NCBI RefSeq assembly: GCF_050948175.1
Contig: NC_135198.1
Coordinates: 13,451,001 to 13,515,000 of the forward strand
Direction of reading: 5' to 3'
Origin: Xylocopa sonorina
Taxonomy: Eukaryota > Arthropoda > Insecta > Hymenoptera > Apidae
DNA length: 64,000 bases
Shown here piece by piece: positions 34,703 through 47,331 of the stretch (within the stretch, counting starts at the first letter, position 1; each line of letters starts with the position of its first letter). The notes beneath the pieces are model-generated. The model ran no database searches and was not told the origin of the DNA. It saw nothing but the letters and a program-made list of their open reading frames with translations. The translations under genes were made by a program, and so were the position numbers.

Positions 34703-34703
<1 letters not shown>

Positions 34704-34735
<32 letters not shown>
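34704..34735. repeat. (CT)n microsatellite
   Basis: About sixteen pure units. Confidence 0.95.
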
Positions 34736-34737
<2 letters not shown>

Positions 34738-35681
34738 CGGGGGAGTAAAAGGTAGCTCGTTTCCTTTTTCCAGTATTTCTGTTTTTTTTCTTTGTTTTTT
34801 TCTCCGGTGCACGGCGGAGCGGTCAATCAATGCGATTCAGTTTGTCCAGTTAGGATGGTCGGGAGCCGGGTCGAGGCCTTAGGATCCGAGGAGTTGGAAA
34901 AAGCACGCGGTCGGGCTGTTACGACAAATTGGGAGCTGCCATCGTGACAAACCCTCGGGTATCCTCGGATGACCTTAGTCCGCGGGTTCATCGTCGATCC
35001 CGAGCCGATCTATCGGCTCTAACCTGACCCCTGGAATCTCTCGGGGACGTCTCTAATAGCCGGATTATCTGTCCGCTTGTGTTTCTTCCGTCACCCTATT
35101 GCCGCTTCCACCCCCGATAAGGGTAACGAGCCCGCGCGCCGCCGCACTTTCCACGTCTTTATCGTTCCCGGGGACAGGTGGACGCGAGCCTCTCCATTAC
35201 GAGCCGTTCTCTCTCTCGATCCGATCGATATCGCCGCCCGTGTCCGCTCCGTCGTCGAGCGTACGAGCCCCTAGATGATCTTAAATCATTTTCGCCCGTC
35301 CACCCGGCCGATCAACGACGCGAGATTCCGTCGAAAGCGTGGCGAAGAGACAGTCGGTCGAGGAGCGGAGAGCGTGGCGGCGCACTGGCTCGAAACGCTC
35401 GCAAGGTGGTCTTAGGCCGAGCCGGTCGTGTATCGTTCGGTAATATCATTCCAGTCAAGTTTTAACGCGTTATTAAAGCGTGGAGGAAGGAGAGTCGCCA
35501 TCGAGAGCCGTCTCGAGTGGCTCATTTGCTGTCGTTCGGTGCCTACGGCGAGGCCACCGGTACCTCGAAATCCATTAACGTTCCCAGTGCACTCGGGGCC
35601 GACCAATAAATTTTATTAATACATTCGTGGCAGGGCAATAACGACAGCCGGCATTGTGCGCGAGAGACGCTGACTGCGGAC

Positions 35682-35682
35682 G

Positions 35683-35716
<34 letters not shown>
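35682..35716. repeat. (GGC)n microsatellite
   Basis: About eleven GGC units, with a further GCGGCGGC after GTA. Confidence 0.95.
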
Positions 35717-35717
<1 letters not shown>

Positions 35718-35956
35718 AGCGCGGCGGCGCGATGGCGCGAGTTTTCGCTCGCGTCCACCGAGAGAGTGTTACCCGCCGTAAACTCTCCAGGTAGCGATAA
35801 TGGCAACGTTTTGCGGCGACCAGAAAACCACTCCGCCTTCCGGGATCCTGGTGCCGAGCGGGAACGTGGAACACGACTAATGCATTTGCAGTCTTAAAGC
35901 GACAGTGCCGTGATTGCCAAACACATATCGGTACTTGGTTGCCCGCCGCGAGGAAA

Positions 35957-36046
35957 TCTTCTTCTTCTTCTTCTTCTTCTTCTTCTCCTTCTTCTCCTTC
36001 CTCTTCCTCGTCTTCTTCTTTTTCCTCTTCCACTTCTGCCTCTTCG
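35957..36046. repeat. (TTC)n/(TCC)n pyrimidine array
   Basis: Pure TTC for about ten units, then TCC/TCG/TTC mixtures. The complementary strand encodes a poly-Glu artefact. Confidence 0.95.
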
Positions 36047-36740
36047 ACAGGAATTAAACCGATTTCCTCACGCATCCGATCCGTCCACCTACTTACCGCG
36101 TGCACGGCCGTTACTTTAACGAACCGTACAACCGCTACCGGACTCTCTCGTCTTCGTTCCCCTTTCGAAGTTTCATAAAACACTACATCTGGGAACCGTA
36201 CTATTCGGTGAAATTCCGGAGTATCCGACGAGAGGAAGGCGAGGAAGGCATGTTCCAGCGACGGTAGCGGAGAACCGTCTCGTTAAGCGGAGATTAGCGA
36301 GACGCCATTTAAATATGAAATTTTCGAGCGAGGTCCTCGTACGTGATCGGTTTCCAATCTGGCTCGGGCAGGACGCCTTATTACGGGTACGGGGTACGGG
36401 CTGCGCGTGTCTACGCGAGCCTTTGCTCTTCTCTTCAGAAGACGGACCTTACCGGTTAGACAGTCTGGCAACAGACAGCAGCTAGCGGGCTTCTGGTCGT
36501 CCATCGAGCTGCGAGACGGGAGACGGGACGGGAGAACGGGAGCAAGAGAAAGAGAGGTAGGAGGAAAGGACGAGAAGGTCTACTCTCGAGGCTGAGCCTC
36601 GTGCGTATGATATTAAACACTATAATTATTATTTAAATTCCAGTAGAGAGGATGGCTCCCGGTGTTGCGACTCTCCTCATCGGGTGTTCGCCTTCTCGCT
36701 CGTTCGGTCGCGTCGCGTCGCAGCCGCAGTCACCACGACC

Positions 36741-36776
36741 GTCGTCGTCGCCGTCGACGACGACGACGACGACGAC
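36741..36776. repeat. (GTC)n-(GAC)n self-complementary array
   Basis: GTC units meet GAC units at CGTCGACG (36,752-36,759), so the array is a near-perfect inverted repeat that can fold on itself. This differs from the ordinary one-directional GAC arrays elsewhere in the window. Confidence 0.9.
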
Positions 36777-36999
36777 TTCTATTCGTTTTCACTCTCGCTC
36801 TCGATCGTTCCCGCTCGCGTGTGTAGTACGCAGCCCGTACACAGCCAGCCACGCGCTTTTTGCTCTCGTATACCGGTCGCTCCTGCGTCCCGAGTCCCGA
36901 TCCTTTTGCTCTTCGAACTCGCTTTGCTCTTGCTCCGCCCGCGCGTAGGCGCGACTCTCGACGTCCCACCGCTCCGTACGTCCCATCGCTGAGAACGGT

Positions 37000-37090
37000 C
37001 ACAACCGTGTAGCCCCGGACTTATAGCTATGCCCACCGTCCGATGGTTTATTGCCAAGACCTGACCCCATGTAATCACTATAAACTATAC
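37000..37090. promoter_or_regulatory. Candidate conserved non-coding island
   Basis: A short low-CpG segment with GGTTTATTGCC, AAGACCTGACCCC and GTAATCACTATAAAC strings. It is clearly different in composition from the GC-rich sequence on both sides. Confidence 0.25.
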
Positions 37091-37277
37091 CTTCTTCTTG
37101 CCGGGGCGCCCTTTCTCCTCGTACCAGCCTGCCCGTATTAGGTATCATTACGCCTCGCTTCTTCCTCGATCCTCCCGTGATATTCTTCCGCTATCTCGCG
37201 GCGTCTCCGCGCGCGTAATTCGCGCCGCAACATCACCGTCGGCGAATATCAGCAACCGTACCCCCACTGGCCGTCCA

Positions 37278-37308
37278 TAGAGAGAAAGAGAGAGAGAGAG
37301 AGAGAGAG
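37278..37308. repeat. (GA)n microsatellite
   Basis: About fifteen units with one AA interruption. Confidence 0.95.
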
Positions 37309-38013
37309 CCGCTACCAAAGACCCCGGTGGGTCTCAACTTGGAGTCCGATGCAAATAATCCTCTTCCTCTCATGACCGGAGAAAAACAATGCGCCGGATT
37401 CAATACCGGTAGCGAGAGACCGGACCGAGATCGTGCGTTGTGGGTGGGCACCTCTCAACCGGGAGGAGAAGAACGATAGCCGCGGCAAAGCCAGCAAAAG
37501 TACCAGGAGCAGCATCGGTTGCTTTCACGGTCCTATGGCTGCCGGCTCCGTTCGACTTTATGGGAATGCGGTACCGGCGCGGAATAAAGACTCGCGCACA
37601 CCGAGAACCGCGCGATTCTTCTCCTCGCGACGTCTACGAGGGATCCGTTTCGATCCGTTTTCACCTCGCGAACGGATGATCGCCAGTCGAACGGAACCGA
37701 TCGAAACGGAACGAAACGCGGTCGTTAAGTGTGTTCGTTAAATGGCGACGCTTTGGCCACGTGTGCACGAGCCTTCACTCGATCGGGTAGCCGAGTAGCG
37801 GCCGCTAGATGCTCGAAAATACTTCTCCGGAGAAGACCTCCGCACAGGCTTGTTATTATTTGTACTATTGTTGACTCGTGACTTGCAACTCCGTCGTTAC
37901 ACGCGAGAGCCACCCCGCTCGAGCCCTCGATCCGCCCACAATAAAACAAACATCCCGAGCATCGCCAACGAACCACCTCGCCCGGCGATGACGTTGATCG
38001 TCGTATCGACGGC

Positions 38014-38040
38014 GAAGACGACGACGACGACGGTGGTGGG
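38014..38040. repeat. (GAC)n-(GGT)n array
   Basis: About six GAC units, then GGT units. Confidence 0.9.
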
Positions 38041-38512
38041 CTTCGTTCTCCCTTGGCGAGCAACCCCGAACGCTCGAACAGCCGTGGTGAAATCCGCTCG
38101 CTCGCTCGCTCGACTACCTACCCGGCTACCTATCCAGTTATCTATCACGAAACGTACGCGACGCGGGTCCATCGATTTCGATCGAGGTTAAGTTCGATCG
38201 GGGACGGTTACGCCTCGCCGTGACGCCTAATGGTGGGATCGGTAAGGAGCGATTAAATCGCAGATTTCTTATCTCGCCTTACGGTTTCTACCTTGCTCCC
38301 TGGGCGGGAAGGGCCCCGAGGCTAACACCGAGAGACGCGTTTGCCTCCCTCCTTTCCCTTTCTCTCGGTCCGTTCTGGCCGTGGTGCGTATACACCAGCA
38401 CACGGTGCAGCGGAGCAGAGGCGCGTCATTATACTCACGTCACTCAAAAGCGCTCCTCTTCTTCTTCGCCCTGCCGGGGTCCGGAGTTATGAGAAACACG
38501 AGCCGCAAGGTA

Positions 38513-38542
38513 ACCGCCGCCGCCACCGCCGCCGCCGCCGCT
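38513..38542. repeat. (GCC)n microsatellite
   Basis: GCC units with one CAC interruption. Confidence 0.9.
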
Positions 38543-39287
38543 CTTTTTCCGCGTGTTCCATCCCTCCCTTGGACCCTCTTGCCGGAGTACTCGTCGACCG
38601 GGCAGCTCGTCAGCCACCCGGGTTCGGACAATCATTTATAACCGACCGGGATAATTCGTGCAACGTATCAGCCGAACAAAAACTTGCGATCGATAGAGCC
38701 GGCAGATACCGCGATCGCGCATCCGATGTCAACCGGAATAACCCACTGGGACGGGTGTGGATCAGCGCGAACCGATCGCTGGGCTTTATCTCTCGTCCAT
38801 TCTCGAATCGATCTGGACGAGGATCGTTTACGAAATCGGACGGTGCGGGGACCGCTAATAACAAGCGACGCGGCGCGTTGTTGCGAGGCGTAGGCGAATC
38901 GAGAGTGGAGGGCTCTCTCGCGAGCCTCGCCCTTTCCACGGCCTCGTCTAACTCTCTCGTTCGGTCCTCTTTGCCAGCGTCGCGCGCACCCACTAACCCA
39001 TAATTAGAGGCTTTCGCAAATTATATGCGCGAACATGTGTCCCCTCGGTAAAATATCGGCTTAATAATAACAGTTGGAGAGCACGGCAATTATCAGGACC
39101 CCCGAGGAGCGAGAAGAGAGCGCGTCGTCTCGTCCCCGGGGTCGTTTCGTCTCCACCTCTTCCTCCTCCGCGTACGATTCTTTTTTATATCGCGCCGCCG
39201 GATGCTGCGCGACGTGGGTGTCTCGTCTTCCTCTCGAACTCGAAAATCGAGAGTTTTCCTTTTCACCGGGTCGTCCGAAGGTCGTCC

Positions 39288-39289
<2 letters not shown>

Positions 39290-39326
<37 letters not shown>
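39290..39326. repeat. (GA)n microsatellite
   Basis: About eighteen pure units. Confidence 0.95.
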
Positions 39327-39328
<2 letters not shown>

Positions 39329-39490
39329 AGGCAACGTCCGGCAGCCAAGCTCTAACGAACGGTGAGAGACGCGCTCTTAACCAGGACTCGGCGTCCGGTG
39401 TTTTGCCAGTTATAATTATACAAGCTCGTTTTTCGTAGGACGATCCGGGTTCTTAAGGGCGGCCGTAACGTACGCGCGCGACCGGGTACA

Positions 39491-39530
39491 CTCGGTTTTT
39501 ATTGGCTAATTGGTAATTAAGCCGGGTTAA
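39491..39530. promoter_or_regulatory. Homeodomain/CCAAT-like motif cluster
   Basis: ATTGGCTAATTGG followed by TAATTAAG within 40 bases: two inverted CCAAT-type ATTGG strings and two TAATT homeodomain cores. Motif density is suggestive, not proof. Confidence 0.2.
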
Positions 39531-40757
39531 ACAGCGGGCAGCCAACGCTTTCTTGCTCTCGGCACCACCGGTCGTTCGACGACTCGGTAATTTAATTTGC
39601 GGTTTCGTCGCGTCCGTTCGCCGGTACCACCGAAACCGCCGCGGAGGAAGAAGACGCGCGCGAGCCAGTTCGATTCGACGAAAATGGGCGCGCGCGCGAG
39701 CGCGCTCACGGCCGCGTCTTCTGTCTTGTGACGCGCGTAGCCGAGGGACGACGAGAGCGGAGAGCGAAGAGGAGGCTCGGGCTCGAGGGCACGAAATGTG
39801 GGCCCGGTACCCGATTCGTCGACGAGATTAGACAATTTGTAAACACGCAATCGTGGGTGTACCGGTACAATACCGTCGTTGACCCGAGTCTCTGAACTCC
39901 GTGGCCTCCTCCCTCTGCCTACGGTGCGGCGCGATGCGTCGCGGCGTCCGGAACGCAGGAGAACTCGTCGCGCCTCGTAATTCGAATGCATTCACCCCGT
40001 GAGCTGAGCCCGCGCGATTCCCCATTCACTCGTTTCATTCACGTTGGAGAGAGGCTCTCGCTCGACGCGATGACGGTGTGGAATCGCCAGGACCAGATAG
40101 ACTCGGGTGGAGCGGATCGCGTTCGTTGCGAATGAAAAATGAAAGAAATAGATTGTCGTCGCGGGGAACAACCGCCGTCTCTCGACCTCGATTCGTTCGA
40201 AGGACGATGACTTCGGGCTTGCCTAACCTCCGCGCGGACGCGTCGAGCGTTTCGCGCGCCCACGCGCAGCCCTCTCTGGGGGCTTTGTCGTTAAAACAAT
40301 GAAACTCTAATAACGTCGACGGGCATCGATAGAAGCTTATTCGCGGATCGAGTCGAGGCATATCGCCAACGCGGTCTCTCGCCTCGCTCGTCCCACCCCG
40401 TCCCGTCTGGCCTCGAGGAGAGACAATCGGAAGAATTCGCGTCGTTCATTATCGAGTTGGAACGAAAACGCCGCGCGGCTGGCCTTTTCTCGTCGTAGGC
40501 GAGAGGTGGACGGACGGACGTTCGTCGTTGCGAAGAAAAGGGCAAACGTGAAACGAGGGAGTCGAGATCGGACTCGTGACCCGGCCCTTTCCCTCCTTGG
40601 CACATTGATTCCGTCGAGTGACGGATGGTTCGGGGTCGAAGCAGGTCGCAGTGGCGCCTCGTGTTTCCCCCAGAGCACGACGCCGTGGCCTGTTTAGTTT
40701 ACGTTCATCCCATCTCGCATACTTCTCTCCTCTCGACTGTTCTGGCTCGAGCCGAGT

Positions 40758-40780
40758 CCGGTCGGTCGGTCGGTCGGTCA
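40758..40780. repeat. (GGTC)n tetranucleotide array
   Basis: Between five and six GGTC units. Confidence 0.9.
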
Positions 40781-41039
40781 GTCTTTGCTTTGCGCCTCGA
40801 CTTTCGAAGGGAAACGCAAATAATCTCGAGATACCCGCGGCTCTCCGGTCTCGCCTCCGGTCTCGAGTGCTATCCTAGTAACCGCGTCTCCTCGTAATAT
40901 CATCGTGTAAACGAATCCTCGCCCGTTGAACCGGAGCCTGGCGGGGCGGTGGTGGTGCTGGCGATCGCTGTAAAACGGGCAGGGTGGAATCGTTTACATT
41001 CCGCGAGCGTTTCGGCTCGTTAAGCTTAATCAACGGATT

Positions 41040-41053
41040 CGTCGTCGTCGTCG
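41040..41053. repeat. Short (CGT)n array
   Basis: About five CGT units. Confidence 0.85.
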
Positions 41054-42139
41054 GAGAATCGGCGGGGCCCTTCGCCCGAAATTCCGCAACGTCTTTATAA
41101 TTCCCCATCGCGACGTTTCAACGTGGAAACGTCCGTGAGGAAACTGGAAGGCGAAGCCTCGGAAAGTAGGGCGGCATGCACGAGTGCCGCTCCCGATGGA
41201 AAAATTAATAGAATCATTTTACCGAACTGCTCGTCCGTTCCGTCCTCCCTCTCTTTCTCTCGCTCTTTCTCTACCTTTTACCCTCGTTTCTCTTTTTTCC
41301 TTTTTTCTTTCTCCGTCTAAAGTCAGAGTCGGACGAGAGCGGTCGCGAGAGCAGAAGGGACAGGGTTGCTGGAACGAAATGGAAAATACAGCTCTCCCTA
41401 ACCTCTTATCCACGACGAACAACCACCCCGTGCGCTGTCTTTCGGGGATAACAGAAGAAGAGGGAGGAAGAGAGAGAGAGTTTTATGCGCTTAAGCAACC
41501 CCGTTAAGATTTGTCATTCAGAGAGAGAGAAAGAGCTCTGCCCCGATAAGAATAACTTACCCCCTAGCGTCCGTGACTCGAGCGTCGCTCTCAGCCATTT
41601 TCTCTTCTAATTTTCCCTTGAAAACTGACCCCGGTATCCGATCGGTGATCGATCGTTCGAGGCGTTCGTTTGTCACGGGACGCGTCAATCGGACCCGTCG
41701 CGGTTACGATCGTCAAACTTTTCATCGCCCTTTATTCGCGTGTCTCGCGAGATATCGATAGTCTCGAGTCCCCGTTTCCTGGTTCCGCGCGTCGAAACGG
41801 ACAAATAGCCCCGCGGGCGGCCGCCGCGTTCTTGACAACTCGTGGTCAAAAAGCCACATTGATGGCGACGCGGAGATTCATAGCCGTCAAACGAACCGAT
41901 AGCTCGTAGCCAGGCCATAAAACTGCGCTAAAACGAGAATGATGCGTCGTGGCTTGCAACTTCTATTTCGAGCCGCGACCCCGGAAACGAACCGCGCCGT
42001 TTCGCCGTTCCTCTCTTCTTCTTTCCGCCGTTATTACGCGCACCGTTCCATTGTCCGCTACGCGACGTTGATGCCATATGAAAACGCCATTTACATTGTA
42101 CTCGGCACGCGGCTCGACGACAATACCGAATTTTCATTC

Positions 42140-42168
42140 TCTCTCTCTCTCTCTCTCTCCATTCGCAG
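42140..42168 (+). promoter_or_regulatory. Acceptor-like site after a (CT)n tract
   Basis: About ten CT units, then CATTCGCAG ending at 42,168: a polypyrimidine tract followed by AG, as in a 3' splice site. Because the tract is a microsatellite, a chance match is likely. Confidence 0.2.
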
Positions 42169-42439
42169 CTAATTCTCGAACCAAGCGCGATCTCGACGAT
42201 CTCGAACCGGACCGCGTCGTTGGACCACCACCGTCCCACCGCTCTATCTTCTCCTCCTCTTCTCCTCCCGCGGGTTCTTTTTCTTCGACGATAGACCGCG
42301 TCAGAAGAACGGAACGGAACAGAACGGAACGAAACGAAACGAAAGAACGACAGTTCCACATATTGGCTGGTATCTCCGGCCATTTATCTCCGAATTCATT
42401 ACTGCCTAGCTGATGCAGCGGCTCCCTGCCACCTTTTAC

Positions 42440-42491
42440 ATGCATACACACACACGTACGTATGTATATATACGTATACACGTACGTATAC
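42440..42491. repeat. (CA)n/(TACG)n/(TA)n alternating tract
   Basis: CACACA, then TACG and TATATA units, alternating purine-pyrimidine almost throughout. Confidence 0.9.
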
Positions 42492-42773
42492 TCGACCGGA
42501 AAAGGACTCGGACGAAACGAATCCCCCTTTCCCCGTTCGATCTTCCTTCGCTCCGCAACGCGCTTTCTTTCCTCGAGGAATTCACTTTGAGCGCGTAGAC
42601 TGACAGCCCGTTCAGACAAATGTCTTTGGAACTCGTTTCTTTTCGCCGAGGAATCGGCCGGAAAATTAACCAAAGCGAGGCTATTCTTTCCCCATTCTAT
42701 CTCCCGCTTCTTAATCCCGTCCTTTAACGTTCGCCGGCTGTTCGAGGTAGAAGCAGAGGAGGAACACGAAGAG

Positions 42774-42810
42774 GATGAAGAAGAAGAAGAAGAAGAAGAA
42801 GAAGAAGAAC
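42774..42810. repeat. (GAA)n microsatellite
   Basis: About eleven pure GAA units. Confidence 0.95.
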
Positions 42811-44599
42811 GAAGGTACGGCTCGATCGGTGATTTAACGGGGGTTCGCGTAATACAAAGCGTGACGGCCGCCAACTAACACGCGTTTAAACTGTTTCGCT
42901 AGGCTGTAGTATCGCTCGGTTCGAAAGCTCGCCGGAAGACCGTTTCGTTTAAATACTCGCACGTCGCGAGTGATTTATCATCGCAGCCGGGCTAGTTGCG
43001 CCACGGCCAACTCCCCTACCCCCGTTTTGCTCTTTTTTCGCGCGTTCTATTACCCTCGGCCCCCTTTCCTTCCCTCCAGAGACAACTGGAGGTTCTTCTG
43101 GCTCCGGTTTAAATTGCCTCGGCCTTGAACCGCATCCCGGCGAGCGCGTGTCCTCCGGCGTAAGTCAAAATTCAACATTTCTCGCCGCCTCTTTCTCCAC
43201 CGTCGTTCGTCGCCGCCCTCTGCGATATGCGCGCACGGGGCACGCGAGGGCCGTTACCTTTTATGGCTAATTATTTTCCACCATCTTCGATCTGCGTACG
43301 CGCGAACCCTGTCGATCGAATTTCTTGAATCAACGATTTCGGATACCCCGAGATCATCCCCCTCGTGTCATTTGCCATTCCTTCGAGAACCGTGTCGCAT
43401 TCCGTAGCCGTGGAACGACATCTATCACACCCTCGACACTCGCAATTGAGCGGTGCACCGGGCAGCGATCCCTGGCCCTGACCAGCGCGACAGACGCGCG
43501 CCTCCACGACGAAGAGCGAAAGGGCGCGTTGGAAATTCTTTTTGCCGTAGGTATGCCAATATATCGGGTTCCATCGACACCCTCCGGCTACCTCCGTGCT
43601 ACGTGACTCCTCGTAAGAATGTACCGTAACCTCGTCCCCCTTTTGCGCGGGGTTAAAATAAATAATGTCCACGGTCCGTCAAAATCGAGGGTGAACGCCG
43701 GTAGATTAGAGGTGGACAGAATTTCGGTTGGGTCAGAGCCGATCGTTTGCGAGTTTGCGATCTTCGTGGGCTAGTCGCGAGAGGAAGGTGGACGCGACGC
43801 CGTTCGCGGGCCGTTCTCGCTGGTTGCCTCGTATAAATCAATGTCTCTCCGTGGCACACCGCGCATATAGCACCGTAACCGTCGTCCAAAGGCCTCGCGA
43901 TATATTCGCAGGAGGGTCTCGCGCGCGCCCACGGAACTCGGAGAGAGGTCATCCCGACATACATCAAGCCCCGCTGTCAACCTCCTCTTATTCTCCTACC
44001 GCTCTTTACTAGAAGCCAGTCGCGGTTTAATAGAGACAAACGGTCCGATTCGTTCGCCGGCGAGAGGGATAAAAAAAAAAGAAAAAAAAGAAGCGAACAA
44101 AATCTGGAAGCCGGAAAGCCGAAGGGATTCGAGGCGAACGGTCGAGGCAGCGGCGGGTGCGTGTCGTGTAGCGTTGGATTTCGGGAGGTTTCACGAGAGG
44201 ACGACGAGGGTGGAACAAAGCGAGGGTGTTGAACGCAACCGATGTTCACTTATTGGTGGCGTGTCTGCCGGCATGGTGCAGTTACCCATGGACCGCAGAC
44301 GCGCGAGAGTGGATCCTGCTTCCCTCTTCCTCGCCGGTGCTCGCGTGTTGGTGGGTGGAGGCCGAAGGGTCGGGAAACAGGTGGCGCCAGAACCATACCC
44401 GTGGCCTGTAACTGTCAAATATTGCGGTTGCTTTAAAAATCGATCCTTTTGCACCCCAAACTCCCCCGCGTACCACCCCTCTCGCAGTGGCGAGATCGAC
44501 GTCGAGAACACGCATCGACCCTTCGACGGAAAATCCGCCGCCGCCGCTGCCGCCGCCAGGGAGCTACCGACGCGAACGGAGTCTTGCTCCCTGGAACGT

Positions 44600-44850
44600 T
44601 CCTGCATCGCACGGATAATGACTCCTTCCGTGAAAAAAATCGGGCGACCTTCAGCCCTTGGTACCCTTCGGTCACTCATTAGACAATTTAAGACACGTTA
44701 TATCCCAATTCGCCGGTCCATTATCCGAAACTACATCGGGTTCTCGGAAGAGTGCTCCTCTTCGGGGGCCAGCTATTGAATAAGATAACGACCTGCGCAA
44801 CCCCATCCTCGCATAATAAAGATCTGCCCGGAGCAGCTCGCGCTCTGCCT
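44600..44850. promoter_or_regulatory. Candidate conserved non-coding island
   Basis: About 250 bases of low-CpG sequence. It contains a 9-bp inverted repeat, CGGATAATG at 44,612-44,620 and CATTATCCG at 44,719-44,727. A 168-codon open frame (ATG at 44,274) runs through it to about 44,779 but has no recognisable domain. Confidence 0.25.
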
Positions 44851-45246
44851 TTTAACTCGTTTTCAGCCGAATGACCAACTTCGTTACGGGCACGAGACGA
44901 TTGAAACGGGCCAATCCCTCATTCCTCGCCAGTTTTCCCGCGTAAGCGTACCCGCGTGACACAGGTTGCTCGTCGATAGCGATACACGCGCGGTTGTTGT
45001 TCGTTAAATACCACACGCGCGTTGGGAACGACGGAAAGCTTAGCCGCGAGTTTCTCTCGCGGTCTCGCATTTATTTACGCGGAATCCCGCGTACGAGGCG
45101 CGGAGGACGCGGCGCGTAAACGGGAAGGATTCGAGGAGGCTGGAATCTGTCGGGTGCCGTGAAGGATCGATCCGATCTCCAGCGAGGAATTTCGTAGCAA
45201 TTTGGATAATTTTTATTGAGAGACACTGGTGGCAGCGTGGCCGCGG

Positions 45247-45286
45247 GCCAGGACGGGGCCAGGACGGGGCCAGGACGGGGCCAGCC
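45247..45286. repeat. 12-bp minisatellite
   Basis: Just over three perfect copies of GCCAGGACGGGG. The G-rich strand has quadruplex-compatible runs. Confidence 0.95.
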
Positions 45287-45489
45287 CGGTTTACTCGGCC
45301 GAAGGGGTTGCCGCGGTCCGAGATGGGCCCCTTCCCGTTTCATCTTCTCTGTGTTGCGCTTCATTTTTTCCGTCCCCTATCTCTTTCTACGGCTGCTCGA
45401 CCGCCAGACACGTAATAACACGTTACGCGGCTGGCTGGGTCCCGCGGGGCCCAAAAACATCGAAACGAAAACAGCGCACACACCGCAGT

Positions 45490-45600
45490 TAAACAGCACC
45501 CTATGAGAGGGGCCGTGCTCGGAACACAGGGACACCGACACCTAATAACCCCTAATCTACCGAAATCCCATAACTGGCCCTAACTAAATGCCATTTCATA
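45490..45600. promoter_or_regulatory. Candidate conserved non-coding island
   Basis: A low-CpG segment with repeated CCTAATAACCCCTAATCTA-type strings and ATAACTGGCCCTAACTAA. No coding frame is evident. Confidence 0.2.
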
Positions 45601-47275
45601 GCCGCGTACGCGCGACCCGCGCGAATCCGAACGATTCGCGAAACCCACCCCTTTCTCTGCGTACGCGGATCTCCGCGCGGATTTTTCACGCGGTTACACG
45701 GCACGCGAGCAACAAGTACGCGCGCGCGCGAAACACGTCGAGGGGGTGGTTTCGCGTTCGCGGGCGAATAGAGCGATACCAGCATCGCGGGGAACCGTTT
45801 TCGAAGGACGGTGTCTCATCTCGAAAAGGTTCGCGGAAGCACGAGATAAGGAGGGGCGCGATAATAACGAACCGTAAGTAGGACAGGTGTCTGCGCGATA
45901 AAGCCCACACGACACCTGAAAGTTATGCACCGGCACGCACGTGGTGGTTCCGCAAAATAGAAAGAGAGCGAGACGGAGAAAAATGTGGCTGCTGCTGAAC
46001 GAGCCGCGATCCTTTGTCATCGGGAAGACAATCGACCGCGAAACATGATAAATGGGAGACATTAAAGATCGAGCTTCCGCGAAGAAGCCTCCCGGGCGAC
46101 AGTTTCGAACCAGGGCTGGATCCGGGGCCAGTGTGTCGCCGCTCTCCGAAATTCAACCCACACCGGTGTAGGAGTAGCTAAACGCGGTACGGTAAAATGT
46201 AGGAGGCGAGCTGCTCGCCGCACAATACGACACGCGAAACAATATACGATATGAAAATAAATTATGGTACATTTTTACGAGCCGGTTCGAATTTTCAGCC
46301 GTTCCGCATACCACCGGTAAACTATTTTTATCTTTACGGCCGGCCGTCCCCGTTCCCGAAACGGAAGGGAAAAAGGGATATCAGGGAGAATGGAAGTCGC
46401 GAGCACACCCTTCGACATCCTTAATTCCCTCGTTTGGCCCTCGTTCACGGGGCTAAATTTTATATTTTCTCATACATTTCTCCCAAAATATTTCACGCCC
46501 CCGAAATGTTGAACCGAAACTGTGCATACCCTTCGGAGTCGAATGAATGAAGCCTCGTTAGTCGCCGTAGCGATTCTGTTTCAGGTGGTTTTTCGGAAAT
46601 TCGCTCGCTTCTCCGTGTTCATCCGATGAGAGCAGAACCAAGAACACGCGGAATGTATCGTCGTTACGTCCCATACAGTGCGCGGAAACGTACGTGGCGG
46701 TGGAACGAAACGATGGCTGCGGAGGGGGTTGTTTGCTGCTCGTCGATACGAATTCTTCCTCCGCCGATGAGATAATAATATGTCTCTGGGAGAGTTTTAA
46801 TCCGAGCGATAGGATCTAAAGGACGCGTCGCGTCGCTCGGTTTTAATCTGGGCATAGAGAGAGGATCGTCTTTTCTTCTAGCGAGGCGGCGGCGGCAGCG
46901 GTAGTCGTGGCCCTGTACGCATCATCCCTCCGGAGCCTAAGCGGCGGTCCGCATTGTGCAAACACGTACCGGCAATTATTATTATTTATTACGCGTTTCA
47001 GCCCGTAACCCACCACCGAGTTTCCTCCTCCTTTTCTCCACCTTTTTCCCTCTGGTCCACGGCCGGCTGGCGTTCCCTACGGGCGGATACCAACTGTCGC
47101 GCTGCCACTACCTGTCACCTTCTCTACCTTTCCCTGTAAACAGCCGATTAAATCGGCCCGGTGATAAATCACGGCCAGCTACAAACTGTACGCCAACTGC
47201 ACCGAACGTTTCGAGTGTTACGGTATTAAACGGCTTCGCTCCCCGTTTACGTGCGCGCGATACCCGCTGCCCGCT

Positions 47276-47277
47276 AC

Positions 47278-47330
<53 letters not shown>
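47276..47330. repeat. (CT)n microsatellite
   Basis: About twenty-two pure units after one CCCT interruption, followed at once by AG and T-rich sequence. Confidence 0.95.

Positions 47331-47331
<1 letters not shown>

Larger units (their letters stand above)
26147..41500. other. Non-coding block: repeats alternate with CpG-poor islands
   Basis: No exon is recognisable. CCT, GCA, CTT, GGA, GGC and GA arrays alternate with calmer segments at 28,072-28,265, 28,895-29,010, 31,095-31,250, 37,000-37,090 and 39,491-39,530. These segments have the look of conserved regulatory sequence but cannot be compared with other species here. Confidence 0.6.

Noticed and set aside
44274..44779. 168-codon plus-strand frame with ATG in a fair context
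   Set aside because: No recognisable domain; it contains a GCC-derived poly-Ala run and overlaps an equally long frame on the other strand. Not strong enough to call a gene.
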